DNA from: Lucinisca nassula
Lineage: Eukaryota > Mollusca > Bivalvia > Lucinida > Lucinidae
DNA: 64,000 bases
Direction: 5' to 3'
NCBI GenBank assembly: GCA_963580285.1
Contig: OY757014.1
Span: 20,562,088-20,626,087, forward strand
Every line of letters begins with the position of its first letter. Within the stretch, counting starts at the first letter, position 1. The position numbers and the translations under genes are program-made. The notes under the pieces are model-generated. The model ran no database searches. It was not told the DNA's origin and worked only from the letters and a program-made list of their open reading frames with translations. Below, piece by piece: positions 45,892 through 53,697 of the stretch.

Positions 45892-46302
45892 TTTCCATGC
45901 AACAAATCCAGTTAATGCCATACCACCAACAACAAATGCAATCTCTCTATTTTTCTGGTCTTCTGATGGAGTATAATAATCACTCAACTTTGATTCAGAA
46001 GGTAAAGCCTGTAATTGTTTCCCAGTAATATAATAATATTGTTTCATTGCTTGGTCAACATCATCAAATTTCTGAACTGCATGATGTTCTTTCTGTAATT
46101 GTTCATTAATAAAATCTAATCTTTGTGTTCTTTCTCTACTCCATTTTACTTGAGCTGTTTCTAATTGTTCCATTGCCTTATCATGTCTTTCTCTCTCTTT
46201 ATCTGCATCTTTTCCAATATGTGAAAACAAATAATTACTACCCGAAAAAGCAAAGGCATTTACTACTGCTCCACCAATCATCATCACAATTGCACTCGCC
46301 AT
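45877..46302 (-). CDS. Polinton conserved membrane protein, 141 aa
   Basis: An N-terminal hydrophobic segment (MASAIVMMIGGAVVNAFAFS, about residues 1-25) is followed by a charged, predicted coiled coil (KERERHDKAMEQL...RTQRLDFINEQL...), and a second hydrophobic segment near the C-terminus (IAFVVGGMALTGFVAWKL, about 120-138). The layout is TM - coiled coil - TM. It resembles small conserved proteins I recognise from other animal Polintons, with unknown function. A role in the virion membrane or core assembly is an inference. Start: ATG in 'taaaaaatggcg'. Confidence 0.65.
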   Translation of the reverse strand: MASAIVMMIGGAVVNAFAFSGSNYLFSHIGKDADKERERHDKAMEQLETAQVKWSRERTQRLDFINEQLQKEHHAVQKFDDVDQAMKQYYYITGKQLQALPSESKLSDYYTPSEDQKNREIAFVVGGMALTGFVAWKLNKI

Positions 46303-46305
46303 TTT

Positions 46306-46542
46306 TTACTTCATAATATCAGCAGGAATAATATTGTGTTTAATCAACATATCTCTTGTTGCCATTGCAAGTAATATATCAATAGATAACATTCCAATAT
46401 CGGCCATATTTAAATCTACTTTTGGTGGTGGTCTTTTCAATAGTTTTCTTCCTAATTCTGCGTATCCAACCGTTAATACTGTTTCCACTCCAGCATGATA
46501 TAACATGTTTACTATTTGTTTTCCATCAATTTGTGTTGCCAT
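46306..46542 (-). CDS. Polinton conserved small protein, 78 aa
   Basis: Begins MATQIDGKQIVNMLYHAGVE; a conserved-looking C-terminal segment (MADIGMLSIDILLAMATRDM, about 45-64) is mildly hydrophobic. The start is in TATAAAAATGG. Separated by 3 bp from the downstream 141-aa gene. No known domain recognised; similar short proteins occur beside it in other animal Polintons (from memory, unverified). Function unknown. Confidence 0.6.
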   Translation of the reverse strand: MATQIDGKQIVNMLYHAGVETVLTVGYAELGRKLLKRPPPKVDLNMADIGMLSIDILLAMATRDMLIKHNIIPADIMK

Positions 46543-46563
46543 TTTTATAAGAATTTTTTTTGA

Positions 46564-46959
46564 TTACTTAAACTCAAATGGATCTATTTCTTTCTTTTCC
46601 TTTCTCTTTGGAACAGGTTCTGGTGTAGTAACTTGTTTATTAGATTTAGCAGTATATATATATAATCCCAATCCAACAACCCCTACTACAAGACATAAAG
46701 GTATATAATTTTTGTATATATTTACACGTTGAACTTCATCATCTTTTGTTATTTTTAATTCATCATTATCATCTTTTGTTATTTTTAAATCATCTTTTGT
46801 TTTAGATTTTAATTGTATGTTTTCTTTTTTCATTGTTTCCATTTCTTTTCTTTTTAATTCAGCTTTTAATCTTTTTGCTTCTGCACCTTTTTTACCAGCA
46901 GATACTCTTTTTGGTTTTTTTATTTTAGGTTTTTCTTCAATTTCAACAATTTCATTCAT
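46564..46959 (-). CDS. basic coiled-coil membrane protein, 131 aa
   Basis: The N-terminal ~75 residues are lysine/glutamate-rich (KKPKRVSAGKKGAEAKRLKA...) with an internal duplication of KITKDD (near 59-64 and 69-74). A single transmembrane helix follows (about 84-103, YIPLCLVVGVVGLGLYIYTA), and a short tail ending DPFEFK. A DNA-binding or membrane-anchored core role is possible. The gene overlaps the upstream ORF by 8 bp (46952-46959). Confidence 0.6.
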   Translation of the reverse strand: MNEIVEIEEKPKIKKPKRVSAGKKGAEAKRLKAELKRKEMETMKKENIQLKSKTKDDLKITKDDNDELKITKDDEVQRVNIYKNYIPLCLVVGVVGLGLYIYTAKSNKQVTTPEPVPKRKEKKEIDPFEFK

Positions 46960-47551
46960 CTTTTTTTAAGTCAATATTTTCATTTTTTTTATCAGTGAAA
47001 TCAATATGTCTCGCTGTTGTTAACATTGCAGTAAAAGGAGCAAGATACATTCCATATCTATAATACAATTCACAACAAGTACTTGTTAAAGCATGATTGA
47101 TAAAAGGGTCTTCCTCTAAGTCTTGTATTAATTTAGGTGGGTTAGTAACATTGAGATACTTTGACACACCCATAACATACAAATTTATAAAAGAATTCCC
47201 CAACGTCTTAGTCATACTTGCACCAAGTCTTGCTTCGTATCTACGGTATAGTTTTTCTATTTGTTCTGGTGTCATTGTATCAATGTCTGACATTTGTAAG
47301 TCTTTACCAAGATATTGTTTGCTTCCTCCACCAGCAACAAGGGCTGATAATCTTTCACGTTTTTTGTCTTCATGGTCATCTTTTTGTTCTGGTAACTCAA
47401 CATCTTTCAATAATTCTTCGGCGTTCATTTTATATAGTTTATTTTTTACTTTATAAAATTTATTTTTAATTTTAAAATAATTAAATATCATATATCCAAC
47501 TATTGATAACACTGCAGTGTTTGTTATAATTGTTAGTGTTTCAAGAAGCAT
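46952..47551 (-). CDS. conserved protein with N-terminal TM, 199 aa
   Basis: The first ~25 residues are hydrophobic (TLTIITNTAVLSIVGYMIFN); a later in-frame methionine at residue 42 (KMNAEELLKDVEL) could be an alternative start. The central part (MSDIDTMTPEQIEKLYRRYE, ARLGASMTKTLGNSF) is amphipathic and looks conserved. The C-terminal portion has cysteines (STCCELYYRYGMYLAP). I recognise this type of protein from other animal Polintons but no function is established. The 3' end overlaps the 131-aa gene. Confidence 0.6.
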   Translation of the reverse strand: MLLETLTIITNTAVLSIVGYMIFNYFKIKNKFYKVKNKLYKMNAEELLKDVELPEQKDDHEDKKRERLSALVAGGGSKQYLGKDLQMSDIDTMTPEQIEKLYRRYEARLGASMTKTLGNSFINLYVMGVSKYLNVTNPPKLIQDLEEDPFINHALTSTCCELYYRYGMYLAPFTAMLTTARHIDFTDKKNENIDLKKDE

Positions 47552-47641
47552 TGCTTTTTTATTGCTTATTTTTTAAGCATTACTTAAGCATTACTATAGC
47601 ATTACTTAAGCATTACTTAAGCATTACTTAAGCATTACTTA
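47552..47641. repeat. 11-bp tandem repeat (ATTACTTAAGC)
   Basis: About six copies, 47571-47641, ending in the ATPase stop region. It is the only clear short tandem repeat between genes of this minus-strand cluster. Confidence 0.75.
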
Positions 47642-47920
47642 ATCAACCACCCAATAATCAGTAGGTTGGTCGGTTTTCAAAATTAATTTACGATGTTTCT
47701 TTTTTTTTAGTTCTTCCTTTATTCTTTGTCGGTCTTCCAGTGTAGGAATAACATCATTCTCTCTCAAACAATTTTCAAAACTATCTCTATCTTTTGTGTA
47801 GAAAATACATAACCATTTTGTTTGTTCTCTTAAATCTTTTAAAACTGAATTGTATCTCTGCGATATAACCCATATCGATTGTTTTGCATGTCTGCCTGAA
47901 AAAGCTAACTGTGACAGCAT
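47639..47920 (-). pseudogene. Polinton packaging ATPase, C-terminal fragment
   Basis: The reading frame continues the FtsK-type ATPase after the shift: LSQLAFSGRHAKQSIWVISQ and RYNSVLKDLREQTKW, including the conserved S-x-W-x-x-x-Q sensor-like strand that follows Walker B in A32-type ATPases. It is in a different frame from the N-terminal fragment (47905-48270). The shift lies in a 12-base homopolymer A run. Ends ...TDYWVVD. Confidence 0.8.
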
Positions 47921-48270
47921 ATCTTTTTTTTTTTTATTTCCTTTGTGGCACTGCAGTCATCGATGATATACAGGGTAGGTTTACCTGCAAACTTATTTAA
48001 AAACGACCGTAATAGTTCTTGAAGCTTTTCTGTTCCATCTGACGTTATAGGATTAACGATTATGATATTTTTTGATTTTGGTTTTTTAACATCACCAATC
48101 CAACTTCTGTTTTTGTATGCCTCGTTCCATTGAATGGTCGGGCAAAGTATAACAATATGACTAAATACACCTCTATATACACCTTCAAGTAAGTCTAAAA
48201 CAAATTCAGTCTTTCCACAGCCAGTTTGGCCACAAATAATTGCACTGTGTGGATATTTAGGTAGTTCCAT
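47905..48270 (-). pseudogene. Polinton packaging ATPase (FtsK/A32-like), N-terminal fragment
   Basis: Walker A GQTGCGKT at residues 14-21; Walker B LYIIDDC with the DD at 104-105; P-loop fold typical of A32/FtsK-HerA DNA-packaging ATPases of Polintons, adintoviruses and giant viruses. The ATG (48270) is 9 bp downstream of the capsid C-terminal part. A 12-A run (47924-47935 in plus coordinates, T's) marks the break to the second fragment. Would drive element DNA into capsids; in this copy the frameshift would remove the second half. Confidence 0.85.
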
Positions 48271-48279
48271 TTCTATTGT

Positions 48280-49034
48280 TTAATAATGAGCCTCTTTAAA
48301 TCTTCCATCTTCAAAATTGATTTGCGCATCCTGTATTACAAACAGATAAACATTTATTGGTACATTTCCTCCTGCTTCTTTTGTAATTTGTATTGTTATA
48401 CCTTCTGAGGCATTTTCTATTCTTCTCCCAGAACCGTGAAGATTATTATCATCCGTTGAACGTAAATCTAACCATAAAGCGTAATTAGTCGTTAGATATT
48501 TTTCTAGCGTTGTATCAGTAAAATATAAATCTTTAATGACCATACATGTTTCTTTGTTTCTTTTTGAATTTAGGGCAAATAATTTATTTATTTCGTCCCA
48601 CTGTTGGTACGATTTCATTCCTTGACTATATAGTTGATTTGGAATCCCTTCTATAGTCATTTCCACTTTTGTAATTTCTGGATTGTAATAGTGTTCTGTA
48701 CTTGTCCTTTCAGGATCTTCGAATAGCATGAGAATACCTTTCATACTTCTTGCCGGGACATTTAAATTAATATTCCAAAGAGTATCAGATTTATTCTTCG
48801 TTATTTTTCTATGCCTAAGTATTCTATCGTATAAAATAACCATTTTGTCACTGACTTGCTGACTTATTTCTCTTGATAAATAAGAATCAGAAACAATATC
48901 GAATTCTAAACAAATATTTTTGATTGTATAAGTTGAAGTTGCATCAGCTGAATTAATAACTTTCATGTAATCGTTAAATGTAAGTTCATATTCTAATCTA
49001 TCCCCGAGTCCTGCTTGATAAAATGGCATATGGG
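48280..49034 (-). pseudogene. MCP: major-capsid-like protein, C-terminal part
   Basis: Encodes, after the in-frame ACC CAT, MPFYQAGLGDRLEYELTFND and the region NICLEFDIV, then NKSDTLWNINLNVPARSMKG, ILMLFEDPERT, TIEGIPNQLYSQGM and WDEINKLF. This is the second half of the capsid protein whose first half is 49502-50012. Predicted beta-rich, in keeping with the double jelly-roll of Polinton major capsid proteins (family knowledge; the fold is inferred). The N-terminal segment is missing because a repeat of 467 bp (49035-49501) interrupts it. The capsid would be ~420 residues, on the short side. Confidence 0.75.
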
Positions 49035-49501
49035 TTAGCCGAAACTACGTAGTATGACCCATCTTCTTTCTTATGAATGTTTTCATTGCTCTTAAAGGAA
49101 CTCTTTTTTGATTTTTATTTGCCTTCACTGCAGCTGGTGTTGTGCCGTGTGGCGGCCGTAAAACGTCTCCCCGTACATCAACCATAGTGCAGTTTATATT
49201 TTACTTTTGGTCTTTTGAGATCAGCGTGAATATTCTGAGAAATCGGAAATAAATTATTGGTTTAGACTCATATTCTAGACAGGTTTTTAATTATTTGGAT
49301 CCCATTTTGATTTATATCAGTCTTTGAATCGACTGCCTATTCGAAATTCGCAAAATTTCAGTATGTTTCCTCGGGCTTTCTTTGCCGGATCATTACAGGG
49401 TCACTGATGAGGCTTTATTAGCCGAAACTACGTAGTATGACCCATCTTCTTTCTTATGAATGTTTTCATTGCTCTTAAAGGAACTCTTTTTTGATTTTTA
49501 T
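49035..49501. mobile_element. 467-bp repeat inserted in the capsid gene
   Basis: Two 84-bp terminal direct repeats, 49035-49118 and 49418-49501 (both beginning ttagccgaaactacgtagta), enclose module C and the remainder of module A. The interior matches 31208-32272 modules C and A but omits module B. The terminal repeats and the interior differ from the host copies only by scattered substitutions, e.g. 'ggactcttttttg' where the host has 'ggactcatttttg'. No duplicated target bases are clear. ORF on neither strand is meaningful. Confidence 0.85.
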
Positions 49502-50012
49502 ATTCCAATAATTCAAAATCAAGTGGAATACAAAACCTGTTTCCATAAGCCTTTGCTATTGCCTGATCTTCTTTATCTGCTGTTGCATTTTTTGCCCCCA
49601 CTCTAAGTTTCAACATGTTTGGTTTGCCAACGCCTTGGTATGCCATATTTATTCGTTCTGTAGGAGTCTTCCATAAATCAATATAACAATGATAGATGTC
49701 ACTATCATCAATGGACATAACTTCATTTCCACTTATTCTAATTGTTGTTTTCTTAATTATTGCTCTTCCAATATTTTGATAAATAGTTGCATTTGCATCT
49801 TTAGAGATTAGTTCAATTTCAAATGCTAATCTGACTGTTCCGGGAACAATAACATCATTACCACTTAGATTAGGAAATCTCACTAACAATTGTTGATTTT
49901 GATCAATAGTTGACGGATTATTGGTTATCACTACACTTTGACGGATTCCTCTTACCCCACGTGGTTCTCTTATTTTTCTGTAAGGGTTTAATTTATTTCC
50001 ATAGGTCGACAT
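49502..50012 (-). pseudogene. MCP: major-capsid-like protein, N-terminal part
   Basis: Starts at ATG 50012 after TTTAAAAA. Encodes 170 residues: MSTYGNKLNPYRKIREPRG, RQSVVITNNPSTID, VRFPNLSGNDVIVPGTVRLA, TTIRISGNEVMSIDDSDIYH, NRFCIPLDFELL. The block is rich in beta strands and belongs to the same capsid family as the C-terminal part. The reading frame runs into the inserted repeat at 49501 and stops soon after (the frame reaches 49428). Divergently arranged with the gene at 50042, 29 bp between starts. Confidence 0.75.
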
Positions 50013-50041
50013 TTTTTAAAGGAAAAATTTAATAATTAAAA
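50013..50041. promoter_or_regulatory. divergent intergenic start region, 29 bp
   Basis: Only 29 bp separate the capsid start (minus) and the 422-aa protein start (plus). The sequence is AT-rich with A-runs on both strands ending at ATG (AATTAAAAATG on plus). Confidence 0.4.
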
Positions 50042-51310
50042 ATGGCGGAAGGAATTGAAATTGATAATCCTACATTTAAAGAAGATGATTATGGTGATGA
50101 AGATGAAGATAAAGAATTTGATAGAACTACGCAAAACCGAATTGATGCTATTAATACTGCCGGCAGTGATATTGATACAAGAACACAATTAATAGTAGAA
50201 CAGAAACAATCTAAAGTTAAAAGTTATTACGAGTTTATAAAAGAAAAGTATGAATTAGACCCTGAATATATTGATTATACAAACTTTGAACTTGGTCCTG
50301 ATACAAAAACACTATATTTAGTATATAAAGATAGAGAAATTCAAATTTCTAACAAAAGAGGCGGTGATAAGTTTATAAGCTTGAGTACTTTAGCGGGTAA
50401 AATTGGCATGGGCGGAACACAGGCAATTAGAGAATTATTATACTTACCTGATTATAAATCTATAAGTAAACCATTATTAACACCACAGAATATTGCAAAA
50501 TTACAAACTGTAGAAAATAACTTGCCCAATGTTGAAAATATAGAAATGTCTGATTTAGCTAATGCAGCTGCAACTGCCGAGATAGAAATGGAAACACCAT
50601 TAATTGATGAAGATGGGGAACAAATGTCATTTATGCCAAAAAGAGAATATGATGGTCTTATGAAAGCAATGACAACTATTAAAGAAGAGCTCACGAATAA
50701 CTTGGCAAAACTGAGTAACACTAACGAAAATATAGCAAAAGAAGAGAGAAAATTAGAACGAGCCAAAGCAGACAACGATAAATATCAAATAAAGAGGATA
50801 AGCGACCGAATAAGAGATTTAGAGATTGAGAGAAGTGGTTACTTAGAAGTAATAGATATTAATAGAGATAAATTACGTAGTCAGGTAAATAGAATAAAGG
50901 AAACAATAAACAAGATATTAAAAGAAGACACTACATTAGGTGAGAGAATTAAAACATTATTTAGAGAACAAGGGATTACAATTGTTAGTATTTTAACTGC
51001 TTTTGGAATGATTATTGGCGTTATTGTTGAGGCTGTTATTCCTACTACTGGTGGTGGATCTATAACCCCTAAACCACCTTCATCACAGGGTGGAGTAAAA
51101 GAATGGGTAAAAAAACTTGCTAAACTATTAGCTAATCTAGCAGGTAAAGCAGCAGCAGCGCTACCGGGTATTATTGGTTCCATTGTGTCTTGGTTGTTGT
51201 CTACTACTGGAAAAGTGGTTAACTGGTTTGGCGAACATCTCTGGGCATTGCTTCTCCTTGTTGTGGGGTTATTGTATGCAGCTGCAAGAGAATATATTAG
51301 TAAATCCTGA
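50042..51310 (+). CDS. 422-aa coiled-coil and membrane-active protein
   Basis: An acidic N-terminus (residues 1-30), a globular region (about 45-170), and a predicted coiled coil (about 202-310, EERKLERAKADND...RISDRIRDLEIERS). C-terminal part: hydrophobic segment 311-333 (GITIVSILTAFGMIIGVIVE), a GGGS and proline linker (337-348), an amphipathic helix (352-372, EWVKKLAKLLANLAGKAAAA), a hydrophobic stretch (374-386), and a TM (396-415). This resembles a membrane-lytic or membrane-anchoring virion component. Such proteins occur in other animal Polintons, but no function is proven and no close relative is named here. Tail-to-tail with the 412-aa gene (14-bp overlap). Confidence 0.65.
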   Translation: MAEGIEIDNPTFKEDDYGDEDEDKEFDRTTQNRIDAINTAGSDIDTRTQLIVEQKQSKVKSYYEFIKEKYELDPEYIDYTNFELGPDTKTLYLVYKDREIQISNKRGGDKFISLSTLAGKIGMGGTQAIRELLYLPDYKSISKPLLTPQNIAKLQTVENNLPNVENIEMSDLANAAATAEIEMETPLIDEDGEQMSFMPKREYDGLMKAMTTIKEELTNNLAKLSNTNENIAKEERKLERAKADNDKYQIKRISDRIRDLEIERSGYLEVIDINRDKLRSQVNRIKETINKILKEDTTLGERIKTLFREQGITIVSILTAFGMIIGVIVEAVIPTTGGGSITPKPPSSQGGVKEWVKKLAKLLANLAGKAAAALPGIIGSIVSWLLSTTGKVVNWFGEHLWALLLLVVGLLYAAAREYISKS

Positions 51311-52535
51311 GTGCAACAATACCTATTACTATACTTCCTACTATTAATGCTGTTTTGTTGTCTTCGTGTTGTGTTGCTTGTTTCTTTTCAACAGGTTCTG
51401 GTATAGATTTCTTTGTTTGTTTCTTTTCAACAGGTTCTGGTAGAGATTTCTTTGTTGGTGTGCCTTGTATAGTTGCAGGTTGTGTAGTAGGTGCAACAGG
51501 TTTAACATTTACATCACTATTGAAACCAAGTGTTTGATTTTCTGTTGCAATTACAATTTTATTATTATATCCAGCGATAGTGCCAATTTGTAATATCATA
51601 TCACTGGGAGACATATAGAGACCAAGTCCATATGTGTAATCAACTTTACTTCTTGCGTATTTCAATACATTTTGATAATTTGATATTTGAGTAGGCAAAT
51701 CGATTGGACTGTTAATTGCATCTTGAACATTTGCTAAGAATTGTTTTTGAGCATCAAATCCTGTGCCTATTTTTAGTATTTCTACACGTGTTTGAGATTG
51801 TGCTCCTAATAGAGCCCATACAAACATTCTAATACTTTCGTTAATTCGTTCAATACCTGTTTTTGTTAATCCTTTTGATTTGTCTAATATAAACATTGTC
51901 CATGCCTCACTTATATCTACTGTATGTTCTATTTTGTCGTTTATATTAAAGAATGGCCCATCACTTTGATGATCGTATCTATATTTTCCACTTGGCTTAA
52001 AGTATTGTGTGTATTCTCCGAGACCACTACATTTTGAACTACTTTCCAGTTTTTGCCTCCAATCCGTGCTAGGTGAAACATTGAATTCATTGCATAACTT
52101 TTGATAGGCTGCTTTGTCGTATGGGTTTTTGTAATAACAGAATGATGCATCTGTCGGTAAAGGTGTTTTAAGTTCTTTCAAAATACGAGCAATACAATAA
52201 TAAACATGAAATGTATATACTGTTTTAGTTAATCCTGAAGTGTTTTGTAAATGGTCTTGATAACTTACTCCACATCCTGCAGTGGCACACCAGACGGCAA
52301 AATTTAATTGACATTGCCACCAGTCAAATGATGAATGAAGCCATGTATTCCACGGTTCATTGGTGTGTAATGTTGGATTTTGATAGTTTTGAAATAAGTT
52401 GAGAAACGTTACTGGAAAATGGTCATCTTTGTTAACATAAATTGTTTGTTTTACAAGTTCAATATTCTTTTTAGTATATTTAGTATTGTGGTTATATGAT
52501 GCATTGGGATTGTACTTGAATTCTTTTGGTATCAT
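51297..52535 (-). CDS. 412-aa conserved Polinton protein with C-terminal TM anchor
   Basis: Starts at ATG 52535 in TATAAAAATG. The N-terminal ~340 residues are rich in aromatics and cysteines (SFDWWQCQLNFAVWCATAGC, YTFHVYYCIARIL), suggesting a compact enzyme-like or structural domain. Then a proline/lysine repeat KKSLPEPVEKKQT followed by KKSIPEPVEKKQA (about 364-390) forms a stalk, and a C-terminal transmembrane helix (about 393-411). I recognise this as a protein shared by animal Polintons but do not know its function. Topology suggests a membrane-anchored surface or matrix protein. No adenain catalytic motif (H-x..-D/E, Q, C) was recognised in it. Confidence 0.65.
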   Translation of the reverse strand: MIPKEFKYNPNASYNHNTKYTKKNIELVKQTIYVNKDDHFPVTFLNLFQNYQNPTLHTNEPWNTWLHSSFDWWQCQLNFAVWCATAGCGVSYQDHLQNTSGLTKTVYTFHVYYCIARILKELKTPLPTDASFCYYKNPYDKAAYQKLCNEFNVSPSTDWRQKLESSSKCSGLGEYTQYFKPSGKYRYDHQSDGPFFNINDKIEHTVDISEAWTMFILDKSKGLTKTGIERINESIRMFVWALLGAQSQTRVEILKIGTGFDAQKQFLANVQDAINSPIDLPTQISNYQNVLKYARSKVDYTYGLGLYMSPSDMILQIGTIAGYNNKIVIATENQTLGFNSDVNVKPVAPTTQPATIQGTPTKKSLPEPVEKKQTKKSIPEPVEKKQATQHEDNKTALIVGSIVIGIVALRIY

Positions 52536-52551
52536 TTTTATACATAAAAAA
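52536..52551. promoter_or_regulatory. divergent intergenic start region, 16 bp
   Basis: Sixteen bases separate ATGs on opposite strands (52535 and 52552). The minus side reads TATAAAAATG and the plus side TAAAAAAATG. Confidence 0.4.
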
Positions 52552-53196
52552 ATGTATCACACAATTTCCGATATTAATAAAACAATATATTTACAACAAT
52601 ATATAGATAATAAATGTGGAAATAAGAGAATTGGATTGAAGAGTTTTACTTATACCATAGGTTGGTATAATTTAATTGATGAATACATCCAAAAAGGAAC
52701 AGATAAAGCAATACGTTTACCTTCAGGATTTTACAGTTTCCAACAAGTAGCAGATATATTAAAAAGTAATAATATTGTATTATCTGTAAATGAAACAAAT
52801 GGCATAGTGTTTTTGACGTCGACCGTTGATTTAAAAATAAGCAAAGGATTAAAAGAGATGTTAGGCCTCGGAAATAAAAGACGATTTAATGCAAATCAAA
52901 CATATGAAGGAGAAATGCCTTTAAATTGTGCACCTTATAAACAACTATATGTTCATCTTCAGCAGATAAATAGTGCTTGCAATTTCTTTGATGGTGCTCC
53001 TAGTAATATTCTTGGTGTTGTTTCTGTTGAAAATAAATCATTTGGTGATATTGTTCATACACGATTTAGTAATCCGGAATATAAACAATTAACACACGGT
53101 GATATTTCAGAATTAAGTTTAAGCGTTTGTGATGAGAATGGAGAAAATATAAACAACAATGGATTGCCAATTAATTGTGTGTTAGAAATTATATAA
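52552..53196 (+). CDS. penton-like minor capsid protein (probable)
   Basis: The true start is ATG 52552, not the upstream in-frame codon at 52486 which lies inside the 412-aa gene. 214 residues. The N-terminal part includes LKSFTYTIGWYNLIDEYIQK and RLPSGFYSFQQVADILKSN, a pattern seen at the head of Polinton penton-like proteins; the C-terminal half has PYKQLYVHLQQI, ILGVVSVEN, FSNPEYKQLTHGDISELSLS and a final IxCVLEII strand. It is consistent with the single jelly-roll minor capsid (penton) protein of Polintons, which sits at capsid vertices. The call rests on pattern only. Starts 13 bp upstream of the next gene's ATG. Confidence 0.65.
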   Translation: MYHTISDINKTIYLQQYIDNKCGNKRIGLKSFTYTIGWYNLIDEYIQKGTDKAIRLPSGFYSFQQVADILKSNNIVLSVNETNGIVFLTSTVDLKISKGLKEMLGLGNKRRFNANQTYEGEMPLNCAPYKQLYVHLQQINSACNFFDGAPSNILGVVSVENKSFGDIVHTRFSNPEYKQLTHGDISELSLSVCDENGENINNNGLPINCVLEII

Positions 53197-53209
53197 TTAT
53201 TGTATAAAA

Positions 53210-53695
53210 ATGAGTATATTTGGTGTTAAAAAGTTTACAACAGATAAGAATAATTTGACTTTACGTGTTAATGATTTGTATAGATCTTTTACACTTTTAA
53301 ATAATAGATTACAAAACGCTTATATAAATGAAGACATTACAATAAGTGCTGAATCAAAAGGCCCTTTAATTAGAGGTGAGGTGTTTTCATTTGGAAATGC
53401 AGGTAGAGAGCCAAAAGTTGGTTATGTTATGATGAGACGTGGTCATATTACAGGTATTAGCCTGTCGAGTGAAAGGTCAAGTGGCGAAGTGCGAGTTGGT
53501 GTGTTGGTGGATGGGGTAGTTATAAGTGGGTGTGAGATTACTTTGCGTACAACAATACCAAGAAAACATGATAATTTTGATAAACCATTTTTTGTTGAAG
53601 CTGGAAGTGTTATTAATTTTATAAGTCTGGGGGCTAATCAAACTGTAGTTAATAGTGTTGCCTCGTTATTAATTGAATTCAAAAAATATATATAA
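53210..53695 (+). CDS. 161-aa beta-rich protein (possible fibre/spike)
   Basis: Start in TATAAAAATG. N-terminus MSIFGVKKFTTDKNNLTLRV suggests a short helical/trimeric region, then a beta-sandwich-like stretch (VFSFGNAGREPKVGYVMMRR, GHITGISLSSERSSGEVRVG, VLVDGVVISGCEITLR, VEAGSVINFIS). The two halves, a coiled N-terminal arm and a small beta domain, look like a fibre or receptor-binding knob, but that is inference. The neighbours (penton-like and membrane protein) favour a virion role. Confidence 0.55.
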   Translation: MSIFGVKKFTTDKNNLTLRVNDLYRSFTLLNNRLQNAYINEDITISAESKGPLIRGEVFSFGNAGREPKVGYVMMRRGHITGISLSSERSSGEVRVGVLVDGVVISGCEITLRTTIPRKHDNFDKPFFVEAGSVINFISLGANQTVVNSVASLLIEFKKYI

Positions 53696-53697
53696 AA

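Noticed and set aside
50452..51183. Two minus-strand ORFs over the 422-aa gene
   Set aside because: Overlap an intact coding region in antisense with no recognisable domain.
52486..52551. Upstream start of the penton-like ORF
   Set aside because: That extension lies within the 412-aa gene on the other strand and has no start signal; ATG 52552 has a typical context.
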